A stretch of DNA of 64,000 nt from Streptomyces flaveolus. Lineage in GTDB: Bacteria; Actinomycetota; Actinomycetes; Streptomycetales; Streptomycetaceae. Position numbers and translations under genes: made by a program. Below the pieces are notes generated by a model that saw only the letters and a program-made list of their open reading frames with translations, was not told the origin of the DNA and did no database searches. The stretch is taken from assembly GCF_000716535.1 (NCBI RefSeq), contig NZ_JNWV01000037.1, positions 248,001 through 312,000 on the forward strand. The letters are read 5' to 3'. Each line of letters begins with the position of its first letter. Position 1 is the stretch's first letter. Below are positions 51,858 to 60,774 of this stretch, piece by piece.

Positions 51858-52500
51858 CCGCCGACAGCGCGGTGACCAGCGCGGCCGTCTGCGGGTCCCG
51901 GCCCGCGGTGACCGTGAGGACGGCCACGAACTGCTCCACCAGCCAGTCGCGCAGCTCCTCCACCGGGGGCTGCTTGCCCTCGTCCAGCCAGATCAGGGAG
52001 GCCGCCTCCACGGCCGTGATCCACATCCGCACGGTCATGCGCAGCCGGGGGCCCGGGTCGGTGATGCCGAGGTGCTGGTGGATGTGCGCGGCGGCGGACC
52101 GGCGCACCCCGTCCACGATGGCGGTGGTGCGGGAGGTCTCCACCACGCTGCCGCCCTGGAGCAGCGCGCTGAAGCCGGTGTCGTGCTCGTCCACGAAGGC
52201 CAGATAGCGGTCCAGGGCGCGGGCCAGCCGGGGCAGCAGGGGGCCTTCGCGGGGTTCGGCGAAGCACTGCCGGAGTTCCTCGGCGGCGGAGCGCAGGGCG
52301 GCCTCGTAGAGCTGCTGCTTGCCGCCGGGGAAGTACCGGTACACCAGCGGGCGGGACACCCCGGCCGCCTCCGCCACGTCGTCCAGGGAGACGTCCTCGG
52401 GCGCGCGGTGCGCGAAGAGGCCCAGGGCGGCGTCGAGAAGCTGACTTCGTCGCTCCTCGACGCTGAGGCGACGGTATGCGGGGGTGGCCGACGGGGTCAT
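51850..52500 (-). CDS. TetR family transcriptional regulator
   Basis: 216 residues. The N-terminal HTH (15-60) reads RRSQLLDAALGLFA ... VSLDDVAEAAGVSRPLVYRYFPGGKQQLYEAAL. The all-helical C-terminal domain is the ligand-binding and dimer region. It lies about 115 bases downstream of the AurF-like gene on the same strand and upstream of the small hypothetical gene. It is likely to control the neighbouring diiron genes, possibly through the dyad-rich region at 53590-53630 (inference). Confidence 0.9.
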   Translation of the reverse strand: MTPSATPAYRRLSVEERRSQLLDAALGLFAHRAPEDVSLDDVAEAAGVSRPLVYRYFPGGKQQLYEAALRSAAEELRQCFAEPREGPLLPRLARALDRYLAFVDEHDTGFSALLQGGSVVETSRTTAIVDGVRRSAAAHIHQHLGITDPGPRLRMTVRMWITAVEAASLIWLDEGKQPPVEELRDWLVEQFVAVLTVTAGRDPQTAALVTALSADG

Positions 52501-52615
52501 GCATCGCAGCCTAATCGCCGCGCGGCTTCGCCCGTCTTCCGTCCGCCGGCCGGCAGTGGTCGCCGGCCGGGCGGCGGGAGCCTGCCGCGTGGTGCCGTCG
52601 CCCTCGCACGGTTCC

Positions 52616-53554
52616 CTAGGCCAAGAGGCCCGACGACCTCCACAGGCGCCGTCCGACCCCCCGCAGCACCCCGATGTCGTCCAGGAAGTCCGTCAACCGC
52701 TTCGCGCCCGTCTGCATGACCTCCCGCCGGTGCGCACTGGCCTTCACCTGCGCCATCGCCTCCCGCTTGTCCAGGCCGACGTTGGTGTAGACCTCCGGGT
52801 TGACGAAGGCGACCGAGAAGACGCGGGCGAACTCGCCCGACGTGACCCGGGTGAACTCCTGGGACCACTTCGGCGCCGTCACCATCTGGCGCCGCAACTC
52901 CTCACGGGCGTACCGGACGTGCCGCGCCTCCTCCACCACGTGGATCCGCGTGACACCCCGGATCAGCGGCTGCACCCGCTCGTCGGGGAACGTCAGCCGC
53001 TGCATCCAGTCCAGCACCTCCTCGCCGAGCAGCGTGGCGGTGAAGGAACCGGGGGTCGTGGAGATCGTCTTGAACAGGCGGCCCAGGTTCTGGTGGGCGC
53101 GGCTCACCGGGTACCAGGGCGTGCCGCCGTGCGAGATCAGCCGGGCGAACATTTTCGAGTGCCGGCACTCGTCCTCGATCTCGGTGAGCGCGTACCGCAC
53201 GTGCGCGCTCGTCGCCGCCTTGTCGTAGATGTGCCGGACGAGCAACTGCATGAGGATGATCTCGAACCAGATGCCGAGCGAGGCCAGCGCGGCGGCCTCG
53301 TGCCGGGAGAGCAGGATGCGCTGTTCCTCGCTCATCCGCTTCCACATCGGGGTGTCGTACAGCGACACCAGTTCCGGCGGCCAGAACCACTTGCCGTCCT
53401 CGAAGGGCGCGTCCCAGTCCAGTTCCTCGTCCGGGTCGAAGGAGTGCTTGGCGGAAGAGACGAGCAGCCGTTCGGCCACCTGTTCCCGGTCCTTGAGCAG
53501 GCCGAGCGCGTCGCGCAGCCCGTCCAGCGCGTCCGCTTCCGTCAGGGTCGTCAT
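52616..53554 (-). CDS. AurF-like diiron oxygenase family protein
   Basis: 312 residues. The four-helix ferritin-like core shows the two E-x-x-H pairs Glu129/His132 (EDECRHSK) and Glu209/His212 (VEEARHVRY), plus Glu98 and Glu178 or Glu179 as the other ligands, so the diiron site looks complete. The family includes the p-aminobenzoate N-oxygenase AurF; the substrate here is unknown. Good ribosome binding site (gaggtgaggg). It is divergent from another diiron protein at 53679, an unusual pairing. Confidence 0.88.
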   Translation of the reverse strand: MTTLTEADALDGLRDALGLLKDREQVAERLLVSSAKHSFDPDEELDWDAPFEDGKWFWPPELVSLYDTPMWKRMSEEQRILLSRHEAAALASLGIWFEIILMQLLVRHIYDKAATSAHVRYALTEIEDECRHSKMFARLISHGGTPWYPVSRAHQNLGRLFKTISTTPGSFTATLLGEEVLDWMQRLTFPDERVQPLIRGVTRIHVVEEARHVRYAREELRRQMVTAPKWSQEFTRVTSGEFARVFSVAFVNPEVYTNVGLDKREAMAQVKASAHRREVMQTGAKRLTDFLDDIGVLRGVGRRLWRSSGLLA

Positions 53555-53598
53555 GGCTCCCTCACCTCGTTACCCGGGGGTAGTCGTCCTTGCCTCTT

Positions 53599-53627
53599 AT
53601 GAGACTGCCTGTCAGCAAGACCGTCAA
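53599..53627 (-). promoter_or_regulatory. Promoter of the AurF-like gene
   Basis: On the minus strand TTGACG (53627-53622) and TCTCAT (53604-53599) are separated by 17 bases and give a leader of about 38 bases. The intervening sequence contains the small dyad tgc-tgacag-gca, a possible TetR site. Confidence 0.45.
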
Positions 53628-53678
53628 TCCCTTCCGCACGACTTGTTGACTCGGCGTCTACGTGTGAGCCTGCGGGGT

Positions 53679-54788
53679 ATGCCGACCCATGAGCTCTACG
53701 CCAACGACCCGGGAGACTCGTCCTGGCAGGTCCCCGCCGCCGGCGCGGCCCGGTTCAGCTGGGAGTACGACGACGGCCGCGACCGCCTCCTCGCCCTGTA
53801 CCAGAAGGGCAAGGACAAGCAGTGGGACGGGCGGACGCGGATCGACTGGGACCTGGAGGTCGACCCGTACGACGCGCTCGGCACGCCCGACGAGGCGATG
53901 TCCCTGTACGGCACCCCGTACTGGGACAAGCTCTCGGAGCGGGACAAGGGCGAGCTGCGCCGGCACTACGCCTCCTGGCAGTTCAGCCAGTTCCTGCACG
54001 GCGAGCAGGGCGCGATGATCTGCGCGGCGCGGATCGTGGAGTCGGCGCCCGACCTGGACGCCAAGTTCTACTCCGCGACCCAGACCATGGACGAGGCCCG
54101 GCACGCCGAGATCTACGGCCGGTTCCTGCACGAGAAGATGGGGCTCGTCTACCCGATCAACGACAACCTCCAGTCACTGCTCGGCGACACCCTGCGCGAC
54201 AGCCGCTGGGACATGCCCTACCTCGGCATGCAGGTGCTGATCGAGGGCCTGGCGCTGGCCGCCTTCGGTCTGATCCGGGACACCACGAACAAGCCGCTGC
54301 CCAAGCAGATCCTCACGTACGTCATGCAGGACGAGGCCCGGCACGTGGCCTTCGGACGGATGGCGCTGCGCGACTACTACAAGCAGCTCACCGACGCCGA
54401 ACTGCGCGAGCGCGAGGAGTTCGTCATCGAGGGCTGCCATCTGATGCGCGACCGGCTGCGCGGGGTGGAGGTGCTGGAGAACTTCGGCATCCCCAAGGCC
54501 GAGGCGGAGGAGCTGAGCGAGCGGTCCGAGTTCCTCCGGCTCTTCCGCAAGCTGCTGTTCAGCCGCATCGTCCCGTGCGTGAAGGACATCGGCCTGTGGG
54601 GCAAGCGGCTCCAGCAGGCCTATGTGGACATGGGCGTACTGGAACTGGGCGACTCCGATTTGGACCTGCTGATGGCCCAGGACGAGGAACTGGCCGAGCG
54701 GCTGGACGCCGAGCGCTTCGCCGCCGAGGAGCGGGCACGGGTGGCCGAGGTGGAGACGGCGATCGCGTCGGGGGCGGCGGAGGACTGA
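53679..54788 (+). CDS. Ferritin-like diiron protein (RNR-R2/acyl-desaturase-like)
   Basis: 369 residues. All six ligands of a ferritin-like diiron site can be placed: Glu109 (HGEQG), Glu139/His142 (MDEARHAEIY), Glu189 (VLIEGLAL), Glu219/His222 (QDEARHVAFG). The N-terminus has an Asp/Trp-rich strand section. It resembles actinobacterial stand-alone diiron oxygenases rather than a ribonucleotide reductase, since the radical Tyr context was not recognised. The C-terminus is a long acidic helix. The ATG has gcggggt upstream. Divergent from the AurF-like gene; together they may oxidise one metabolite in sequence. Confidence 0.85.
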   Translation: MPTHELYANDPGDSSWQVPAAGAARFSWEYDDGRDRLLALYQKGKDKQWDGRTRIDWDLEVDPYDALGTPDEAMSLYGTPYWDKLSERDKGELRRHYASWQFSQFLHGEQGAMICAARIVESAPDLDAKFYSATQTMDEARHAEIYGRFLHEKMGLVYPINDNLQSLLGDTLRDSRWDMPYLGMQVLIEGLALAAFGLIRDTTNKPLPKQILTYVMQDEARHVAFGRMALRDYYKQLTDAELREREEFVIEGCHLMRDRLRGVEVLENFGIPKAEAEELSERSEFLRLFRKLLFSRIVPCVKDIGLWGKRLQQAYVDMGVLELGDSDLDLLMAQDEELAERLDAERFAAEERARVAEVETAIASGAAED

Positions 54789-54828
54789 CGGGCGCGGAAC
54801 GCGGTGCCGGTTCGTCACCCGGGTGCAG

Positions 54829-54834
54829 TAGCGT
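54829..54834 (+). promoter_or_regulatory. -10 box of a leaderless promoter
   Basis: TAGCGT, six bases before the GTG at 54841, identical in sequence and spacing to the box at 490. No -35 was identified. Confidence 0.45.
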
Positions 54835-54840
54835 GCTGGC

Positions 54841-55692
54841 GTGTCCATGCCTCCACCGCCGCAGAATCCCGGCCCCTACGGCCAGCAGCCCCCTTACGGT
54901 CAGCAGGCCCCGGGTCCGTACGGCCAGCAACCCCCGTACGGTCAGCAGGCCCCGGGCCCGTACGGTTCGCCGTACCCGCCCCAGCAGCCCTATCCCCAGC
55001 AGCAGCCGTACCCGGCCCAGCAGCCGTACCCCGGCTGGGGGGTGCCGCCCATGGCCCCGCCGCCGAAGAAGCGGCGGGTCGGGCTGGTCCTCGGCATCGT
55101 GGGCGGTGTCGTCGCGGCCGTCGTGGTGCTGCTCATCGTGCTCGGGATGGTGGCCGAGAGCGGCTTCCCCGCGGCGGAGAACAAGCTCACCCTGCCCGGC
55201 AAGCTGCTCGACGGGACGTACGAACTCGTCGACGACCTCTCCGGGTCCGAGGGCAAGAAGATCAGCGACGAGGCCGACGGAGCCTGGGACGCCAAGGACA
55301 CCCACGGCGTGGTCGGCACCTACAGCCCCGGTGGTGACGAGGCCAAGGGCACCCTGGTGGTGTCCGGCATGTACGGCCGGTTCAAGAACACCGAAGAGGC
55401 CCGTACGAACATGATGAAGGGCGCCGGCGAGGGCGACGGCGCCACGATCGCCGTACCGGCGAAGGAGTTCCGGCTGGACGGCGTCACCATCAGCTGCGAG
55501 GTGATGACCGAGGAGCACCTCGGCACGAAGATCACCGTGCCGGTGTGCGCCTGGGCCGACGGCAACACCGGGGCCACGGTCGCCGAGGTGGCCACGGCGG
55601 CGATGGACCAGGCTCCGGCGGACGTCGACCTGGAGGCGTTCGCGCGCAAGACCCTCACGATCCGCTCGGAGATGCGCAAGCCGATCGGCTGA
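54841..55692 (+). CDS. Pro/Gln/Tyr-rich membrane-anchored protein with extracellular domain
   Basis: 283 residues, probably leaderless from GTG (TAGCGT at -12 to -7); the next ATG is codon 3. Residues 1-75 are a Pro/Tyr/Gln/Gly tail with two exact 14-residue repeats (11-24 and 25-38: GPYGQQPPYGQQAP). A single membrane helix (about 80-104) follows basic KKRR, so the tail is cytoplasmic. The outer part (110-283) is a soluble alpha/beta domain with no recognised motif. Such tails are common in actinobacterial proteins that interact with kinases or the divisome. Function unknown. Confidence 0.75.
   Translation: MSMPPPPQNPGPYGQQPPYGQQAPGPYGQQPPYGQQAPGPYGSPYPPQQPYPQQQPYPAQQPYPGWGVPPMAPPPKKRRVGLVLGIVGGVVAAVVVLLIVLGMVAESGFPAAENKLTLPGKLLDGTYELVDDLSGSEGKKISDEADGAWDAKDTHGVVGTYSPGGDEAKGTLVVSGMYGRFKNTEEARTNMMKGAGEGDGATIAVPAKEFRLDGVTISCEVMTEEHLGTKITVPVCAWADGNTGATVAEVATAAMDQAPADVDLEAFARKTLTIRSEMRKPIG
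54871..54954 (+). repeat. 42-bp tandem repeat coding 14-residue units
   Basis: Two 42-base units (54871-54912 and 54913-54954) encode the same 14 residues with a few silent differences, so selection keeps the protein sequence. Confidence 0.7.
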
Positions 55693-55695
55693 CGC

Positions 55696-57189
55696 TCACC
55701 GCCCCAGCACCGCCCGCATCACCTCCCGCGCGATCGGCGCCGCGTCCCCGCCGCCGCTGATCTCGCCCCGGTCCGCCGAGGCGTCCTCCACCACCACCGC
55801 GACCGCCACCTGCGGCTCCAGCGCGTCCTCGGCCTGCGCCCAGGAGACGAACCAGGCGTACGGCACCCCGGCGTTGCCGATCCCGTGCTGGGCGGTGCCG
55901 GTCTTGCCGCCGACCAGCGCGCCGGGGATGGCGGCGTTGGTGCCGGTGCCCTCCTCCACCACGCCGGCCATCAGCTCCTTCATCCGGGCCGCGGTGGCCG
56001 GCCGCATCACCTGCCGCCCCGGCCGGGCCGCGCTGCCGGAGACCGTCTCGCCGCCGTGCCGGGTGGTCCGCTCCACCAGGTACGGCGGACGCAGCCGGCC
56101 GCCGTCCGCGACGGCCGCCGCGACCATCGCCATCTGCAACGGCGTGGCCCGCGTGTTGTACTGCCCGATCGAGGACAGCGCGAGCTGGGCCTTGTCCACC
56201 CGCGTGTCGAAGGTGCTGGGCGCCACGGTGAACGGGATGCGCACCCCGGTGTCGTTGAACCCGAACGCCTGGGCCGTGGTCGACATGTCCCGCACCCCCA
56301 CGTCCACGCCCAGCTTGGCGAAGACCGTGTTGCAGGACCACTCGAAGGCGTCCCGCACCGAGGCGTCCCGGCAGCCGTCGCCCTCGTTGGTCAGCCGGGT
56401 GGTGGTGCCGGGCAGCCGGTAGGGATCGGGGGAGTCGGTGCGCTCGTCGAGGTCCGTGACCACCCCCGCGTCCAGCGCCGCCGCCGCGGTGACCACCTTG
56501 AACGTCGACCCCGGCGGATAGGTCTGCCGCACCGCCCGGTTGAGCATCGGCCTCTCCGGGTCGTCGTTGAGCCGCGCCCACGCCGACGTCACCGCCTCGC
56601 TGTTGCCGGACAGCTCCGAGGGGTCGTACGACGGGCTGCTCACCAGCGCCAGGACCCGGCCCGTGGCCGGCTCGATCGCGGCCACCGCGCCCTTCCGCCC
56701 GGCGAGCCCCCGGTACGCGGCCTCCTGCGCCTGCCGGTTCAGGGTCGTGACGACGTCACCGCCGCGGTTCGGCGCCCGCGTCACGTCGTTCCACAGCGGC
56801 AGCGGCGCGAGCATCGGATCGCTACCGGAGAGCACCCCGTCCTCGGCGTGCTCCAGGAACGCGGTGCCGTACTTCTGCGAGGAGAAGCCGGTGACCGGCG
56901 CGTACAACGGGCCGTTCCGGTAGGTGCGTTCGTAGCGCAACTGCTCGCCGGTGTCCACGGACCCGGTGACCGGCTCGCCGCCCACCAGGATGTTCCCGCG
57001 CGGCACCTGGTAGCGGGCGATCGCCGCCCGGCGGTTGGCCGGATTGCCGTCGTACTCGTTCGACTGCACGACCTGCACCCGCGTCGCGTTGGCCAGCAAA
57101 GCCGCCAGCAGCAGGGCGCAGAACACGCAGGCGTGCCGGATGTACTTCGCCATGGGACGCCCGCCATCGGGCAGGCCGTACTCGGTCAC
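55696..57189 (-). CDS. Class B penicillin-binding protein (transpeptidase)
   Basis: 497 residues from a GTG that overlaps the stop of the SEDS gene upstream (GTGA), with gggagg five bases away. One membrane helix (about 18-36), a PBP dimerisation region, then the transpeptidase domain: SxxK is Ser228-Lys231 (STFK), SxN is Ser285-Asn287 (SCN), KTG is Lys429-Gly431. All catalytic motifs are intact. It cross-links peptidoglycan and is coupled with an FtsW/RodA-like glycosyltransferase, forming a SEDS-bPBP pair. This set is probably for sporulation or a special growth phase, as Streptomyces have several. Confidence 0.94.
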   Translation of the reverse strand: MTEYGLPDGGRPMAKYIRHACVFCALLLAALLANATRVQVVQSNEYDGNPANRRAAIARYQVPRGNILVGGEPVTGSVDTGEQLRYERTYRNGPLYAPVTGFSSQKYGTAFLEHAEDGVLSGSDPMLAPLPLWNDVTRAPNRGGDVVTTLNRQAQEAAYRGLAGRKGAVAAIEPATGRVLALVSSPSYDPSELSGNSEAVTSAWARLNDDPERPMLNRAVRQTYPPGSTFKVVTAAAALDAGVVTDLDERTDSPDPYRLPGTTTRLTNEGDGCRDASVRDAFEWSCNTVFAKLGVDVGVRDMSTTAQAFGFNDTGVRIPFTVAPSTFDTRVDKAQLALSSIGQYNTRATPLQMAMVAAAVADGGRLRPPYLVERTTRHGGETVSGSAARPGRQVMRPATAARMKELMAGVVEEGTGTNAAIPGALVGGKTGTAQHGIGNAGVPYAWFVSWAQAEDALEPQVAVAVVVEDASADRGEISGGGDAAPIAREVMRAVLGR

Positions 57190-58547
57190 GGTGCCTCCCG
57201 GCCGTCGTACTGACTGCGCGCCGAATCGCTCACCCGGACCAGCAGCGCCACGATCGCCCAGTTGGTGACCACCGAGGAGCCGCCCTGGGCGAGGAACGGC
57301 ATCGCCATGCCGGTCAGCGGGATCAGCCCGGTGACCCCGCCCGCGATCACGAACACCTGCAACGCCACGATCGAGGCGAGCCCGACCGCCAGCAGCCGGC
57401 CGAACGGCTCGCGCAGCGCCAGGCCCGCCCGGTAGCCACGCTCCACCAGCAGGGCGTACAGCAGCACGATCCCCGCGAGACCCGCGAGGCCCAGTTCCTC
57501 ACCGGCGGTCGCCAGGATGAAGTCCGACTTGGCGGCGAACCCGATCAGGATGGAGTGGCCGAGTCCGAGCCCGGTGCCGAGGAACCCGCCGGCGGCGAAG
57601 GCGAACAGCGACTGGGAGAGCTGGTTGGGGCCCTGCCCGGCGTCGATGGTGGCGAACGGGTGCAGCCAGTCCTCGATCCGCGCGCCCACATGCGGTTCCA
57701 GCCGCCCCACGGCGAACGCTCCGAGCACCGCCAGCAGCAGCCCGACCGCGATCCAGCCGGTGCGCCCGGTCGCGACGTACAGCAGCACCACGAACAGCCC
57801 GAAGAACAGCAGCGAGGTCCCCAGGTCCCGCTCCAGCACCAGCACGCCCACGCTCACCAGCCAGATCGTCAGGATCGGCCCGAGCACCCGCCCGGTCGGG
57901 AACTGCAACCGCCACAGCCGGCGCCCGGTGTACGCGAGCGCGCTGCGGTTGGCGGCCAGATAGGCGGCGAAGAACACCGCGAGCAGCACCTTCGCGAACT
58001 CGCCCGGCTGGATGGAGAACCCCGCGATCCGGATCCAGATCCGGGCCCCGTTCACCGGCGGGAACAGGATCGGCAGCGCCAGCAGCACGAGGGCGGCCAC
58101 CACACAGACGTACGCGTACCGCTGGAGCACCCGGTGGTCGCGCAGCACCAGCACGACGGCGATGAACAACCCCACCCCGAGCGTGGACCACACCAGTTGC
58201 GTGGGGGCCGCCTGGTCGCCCGGCGTCTCCAGGTCCAGCCGGTAGATCAGGACCAGCCCGAGCCCGTTGAGCAGCACGCCGATGGGCAGCGGCAGCGGAT
58301 CGGCGTACGGCGCCCGGATACGGACCGCGACATGGGCGAACAGGGCGAGCACGCCGAGCCCGGCGCCGTAACCGACGGCACCGGGCGGCACGGTACCGGC
58401 CCGCGCCAGCCCCACCGCGCAGTAGCCGTACACGGACAGCAGGACGGCCAGCACGAGCAGGGACAGCTCGACGCCCCGGCGCCGGGGGAGGCGCGCGGCA
58501 CGCGCGGGAGCGGGAGCCGCCGCCAGGGTGGTTCCTGCCTTCGTCAT
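57186..58547 (-). CDS. SEDS family peptidoglycan glycosyltransferase (FtsW/RodA/SpoVE)
   Basis: 453 residues with about twelve membrane helices. Signature segments include GIVLLYALLVERGYR, QVFVIAGGVTGLIPLTGMAMPFLAQGGSS and the internal Asp in VLVLERDLGTSLL; the family uses an Asp for glycosyl transfer. It polymerises glycan strands from lipid II and works with the downstream class B PBP, with which it overlaps. It is the first gene of this two-gene minus-strand operon. A divisome paralogue is expected elsewhere in the genome, so no gene symbol is given. Confidence 0.93.
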   Translation of the reverse strand: MTKAGTTLAAAPAPARAARLPRRRGVELSLLVLAVLLSVYGYCAVGLARAGTVPPGAVGYGAGLGVLALFAHVAVRIRAPYADPLPLPIGVLLNGLGLVLIYRLDLETPGDQAAPTQLVWSTLGVGLFIAVVLVLRDHRVLQRYAYVCVVAALVLLALPILFPPVNGARIWIRIAGFSIQPGEFAKVLLAVFFAAYLAANRSALAYTGRRLWRLQFPTGRVLGPILTIWLVSVGVLVLERDLGTSLLFFGLFVVLLYVATGRTGWIAVGLLLAVLGAFAVGRLEPHVGARIEDWLHPFATIDAGQGPNQLSQSLFAFAAGGFLGTGLGLGHSILIGFAAKSDFILATAGEELGLAGLAGIVLLYALLVERGYRAGLALREPFGRLLAVGLASIVALQVFVIAGGVTGLIPLTGMAMPFLAQGGSSVVTNWAIVALLVRVSDSARSQYDGREAP

Positions 58548-58613
58548 GCCCGGAACCTACCTAAATAGGGCGTCTTGTGTGCGGAGGGCGGGGCCGCGCC
58601 CCCACCTCGAGCC

Positions 58614-59858
58614 CTACTCGGCCACCGGCAACCTCAACGTCGCCACCGCGCCCCCGTCCACCGCGTTGGCGAAGGAGAGCCGCGCCCCCAGCACCTCCGC
58701 CTGCCCCACCGCGATGGTCAGCCCCAGCCCGTGGCCCTTCGCCCCGCCCTCCGTACGGAACCGCTGCGGCCCGTGCGCGAGGAGATACCCCGGATAGCCG
58801 CCCCCGTGATCCCGCACGGTCACCACCGGCCCGTCCACCGTCAGCACCACCGGAGGCGCCCCGTGCTTGTGCGCGTTGGCCACCAGATTCCCCAGCACCC
58901 GCTCCAGCCGCCGCCGGTCGGTCTCCACCCGCGCGTCCCGGAGGATCCGCACCCGCGTCCGCGTACCGGACGCCCGCACCACCCGCTCGGCCAGCGCGCC
59001 CAGCTCCTCCGTGTCGGCCTCCAGCCGCTCCCGTCCGGTGTCCAGCCGCGAGATCTCCAGCAGGTCCTCGGTGAGCGTGCGCAGCGCCGCCACCCGGTCC
59101 CGGACCAGCTCCGTCGGCCGCCCGGGAGGCAACAGCTCCGCCGCCGCGTGCAGCCCCGTCAGCGGAGTGCGCAGCTCGTGCGCGACGTCCGCGGTGAACC
59201 GCTGCTCGCTCAGCAGCTTGCCCTGGAGGCTCGACGCCATCGAGTCCAGCGCCGCGGCCACCGCCGCCACCTCGTCCTGCGGACGGGTCGGGTCCTTCGT
59301 CCGGGGGTCGTTCACCCGGGCGTCCAGATCGCCCGCGCTGATCCGCCGGGCCACCCGCGCGGTGCCGTGCAGCCGCCGGGTCACCCGGGTCACCGCGAAC
59401 AAGCCGACCAGCACGGTCGCGCCGATCGCCAGCACCGACGACCACAGGATCGACTGGTCGAGACCGGCGATGGTGCGGGACTGCTGCGAGTAGTCGACCT
59501 CCACGGCCAGCGCCCGGTGCCCGGCCGCCGGCCCCGCCGCCCACATGGTCGGGCGCCCCCGGTACGAGGCCACCATCGTGCCCCGGTGCCCGGACACCGC
59601 GAGCGTCCGCAGCGACGCCGGCAGCCCCTTCGGGTCCACGCCGGCACCCGGCAGCAGCGTGTCGCCGGCCTCGTACGCCTCGGTGGCGTCCGCGAGCCGG
59701 GACAGCGCCAGGTCACGGGCCTGGCCGACGGTCTGGTTGCGCACCGAGACGTGCACGAGCACACCGAGCAGCGCGGCCAGCGCGCAGCACATCACCGTGA
59801 TGAACGCGGCGGCCTTGACGGCGAGGGTCCCGGCCCAGTGGGGGAGCGCGAGCCTCAT
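58614..59858 (-). CDS. Orphan sensor histidine kinase
   Basis: 414 residues. Two membrane helices (about 14-36 and 138-157) enclose a sensor domain of about 100 residues. A HAMP region (158-210) is followed by the H-box FTADVAHELRTP (His227), and an ATPase domain with LGNLVANAHKHG, VRDHGGGYPG and GHGLGLTI. The start overlaps the lipoprotein stop by one base (TGATG), so it is translated with the lipoprotein. No response regulator lies on either side, unlike most such kinases. Signal unknown; the coupled lipoprotein is the obvious candidate regulator. Confidence 0.9.
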   Translation of the reverse strand: MRLALPHWAGTLAVKAAAFITVMCCALAALLGVLVHVSVRNQTVGQARDLALSRLADATEAYEAGDTLLPGAGVDPKGLPASLRTLAVSGHRGTMVASYRGRPTMWAAGPAAGHRALAVEVDYSQQSRTIAGLDQSILWSSVLAIGATVLVGLFAVTRVTRRLHGTARVARRISAGDLDARVNDPRTKDPTRPQDEVAAVAAALDSMASSLQGKLLSEQRFTADVAHELRTPLTGLHAAAELLPPGRPTELVRDRVAALRTLTEDLLEISRLDTGRERLEADTEELGALAERVVRASGTRTRVRILRDARVETDRRRLERVLGNLVANAHKHGAPPVVLTVDGPVVTVRDHGGGYPGYLLAHGPQRFRTEGGAKGHGLGLTIAVGQAEVLGARLSFANAVDGGAVATLRLPVAE

Positions 59859-60583
59859 CACGGGCTCTGCGCCGGAGAGGGGGACGGGGACGGCGTCTTG
59901 CCGTGCCGGCCGTCGCCGACGTGCAGGTACTCGTCGCGGGAGAACACCATCGCGCGCTGGCCCGGGTCCCACAGCCAGGTGGTGCGGTACTCGTAGCCGG
60001 AGATGTCGGCCGGCGAGCGTTCGATCAGCGCCCGGCCGGCCAGCTCCACCCCGATGATCGCGTCGTTGTCGGCCAGCACCTGCACCAGTTGGTGCCCCTC
60101 GACGGTGTACACCCGCACCGCCGTCTGGTTGGTCGGGTACAGCCGGAAGCCGAGCGTCAGATCGGCCCGGCCGTCCCCGGTGAGGTCCCGGTAGTACGGC
60201 TTCAGCAGCGGACACCGGGCCCGGACCCCGCCCGGCCGGCACTCCTTCATCCGGTCCACGGTCGCGTGGTACGCGCCCTTGGACCCGTAGTCGTCGGGGC
60301 GCGCCTTCAGCTCCGCCTCCACGACGTCCACGGGGTCGACCTTCCGGATGTCGTCACCGGGAACCGTGACGCCCTTCACGGTCGCCCTGGTCGCCACGTC
60401 GTACGGATAGGCCGGGCTGGACGCCGGGCGCAGGTCGGGCCAGAGCTTGGCGGGGCTGACGGCGGTGGGGGTCGACCCGGCGCCGCGCAGTTCCCCGGTG
60501 TCCCCGCAGGCCGCCGCGGTCGCCGAGAGCAGGGCGACGACGGCCACGGCGAGGGCGGTGCGCACGGGACGGCGGACTGGCAT
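59858..60583 (-). CDS. Lipoprotein coupled to the orphan kinase
   Basis: 241 residues from the ATG at 60583; a longer frame to 60766 has no start support. A signal sequence ends LLSATAAAC, with the Cys as lipidation site. The body contains DLTGDGRADLTLGF, an FG-GAP/EF-hand-like metal loop, and beta-rich strands; the tail is Pro/Ser-rich. It is translationally coupled to the sensor kinase, so it probably modulates it from the outer membrane face, as CseA does for CseC (analogy only). The 190 bases upstream hold two direct copies of ggatgttcgt-cccgg. Confidence 0.8.
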   Translation of the reverse strand: MPVRRPVRTALAVAVVALLSATAAACGDTGELRGAGSTPTAVSPAKLWPDLRPASSPAYPYDVATRATVKGVTVPGDDIRKVDPVDVVEAELKARPDDYGSKGAYHATVDRMKECRPGGVRARCPLLKPYYRDLTGDGRADLTLGFRLYPTNQTAVRVYTVEGHQLVQVLADNDAIIGVELAGRALIERSPADISGYEYRTTWLWDPGQRAMVFSRDEYLHVGDGRHGKTPSPSPSPAQSP

Positions 60584-60718
60584 GGTCACATTCTGACGGA
60601 AGTGAGCTTTGTGCTGCTTCGAGGGTCGGGTGAGGTTTGATCGTGCCCGGGACGCCGCAGGCCTGCTCCTGCTTGCTCCGGATGCCGGCGGAGCTGATCG
60701 TGCTCGGGGCGCGGGCAT

Positions 60719-60770
60719 GGATGTTCGTGCCCGGGGTGCAGGCGGGGATGTTCGTACCCGGTGCACGAGG
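60719..60770. repeat. Short direct repeat upstream of the lipoprotein gene
   Basis: Two copies of ggatgttcgt[g/a]cccgg, about 27 bases apart, lie between the phosphatase and lipoprotein genes. They may be part of an operator or only a local duplication. Confidence 0.4.
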
Positions 60771-60774
60771 GAGG

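Noticed and set aside
58614..60242. 542-residue version of the orphan kinase, which might have hidden a fused regulator
   Set aside because: The N-terminal extra part overlaps the lipoprotein gene in another frame and is Arg/Pro/Gly-rich with no receiver motifs; the ATG at 59858 fits the TGATG coupling.
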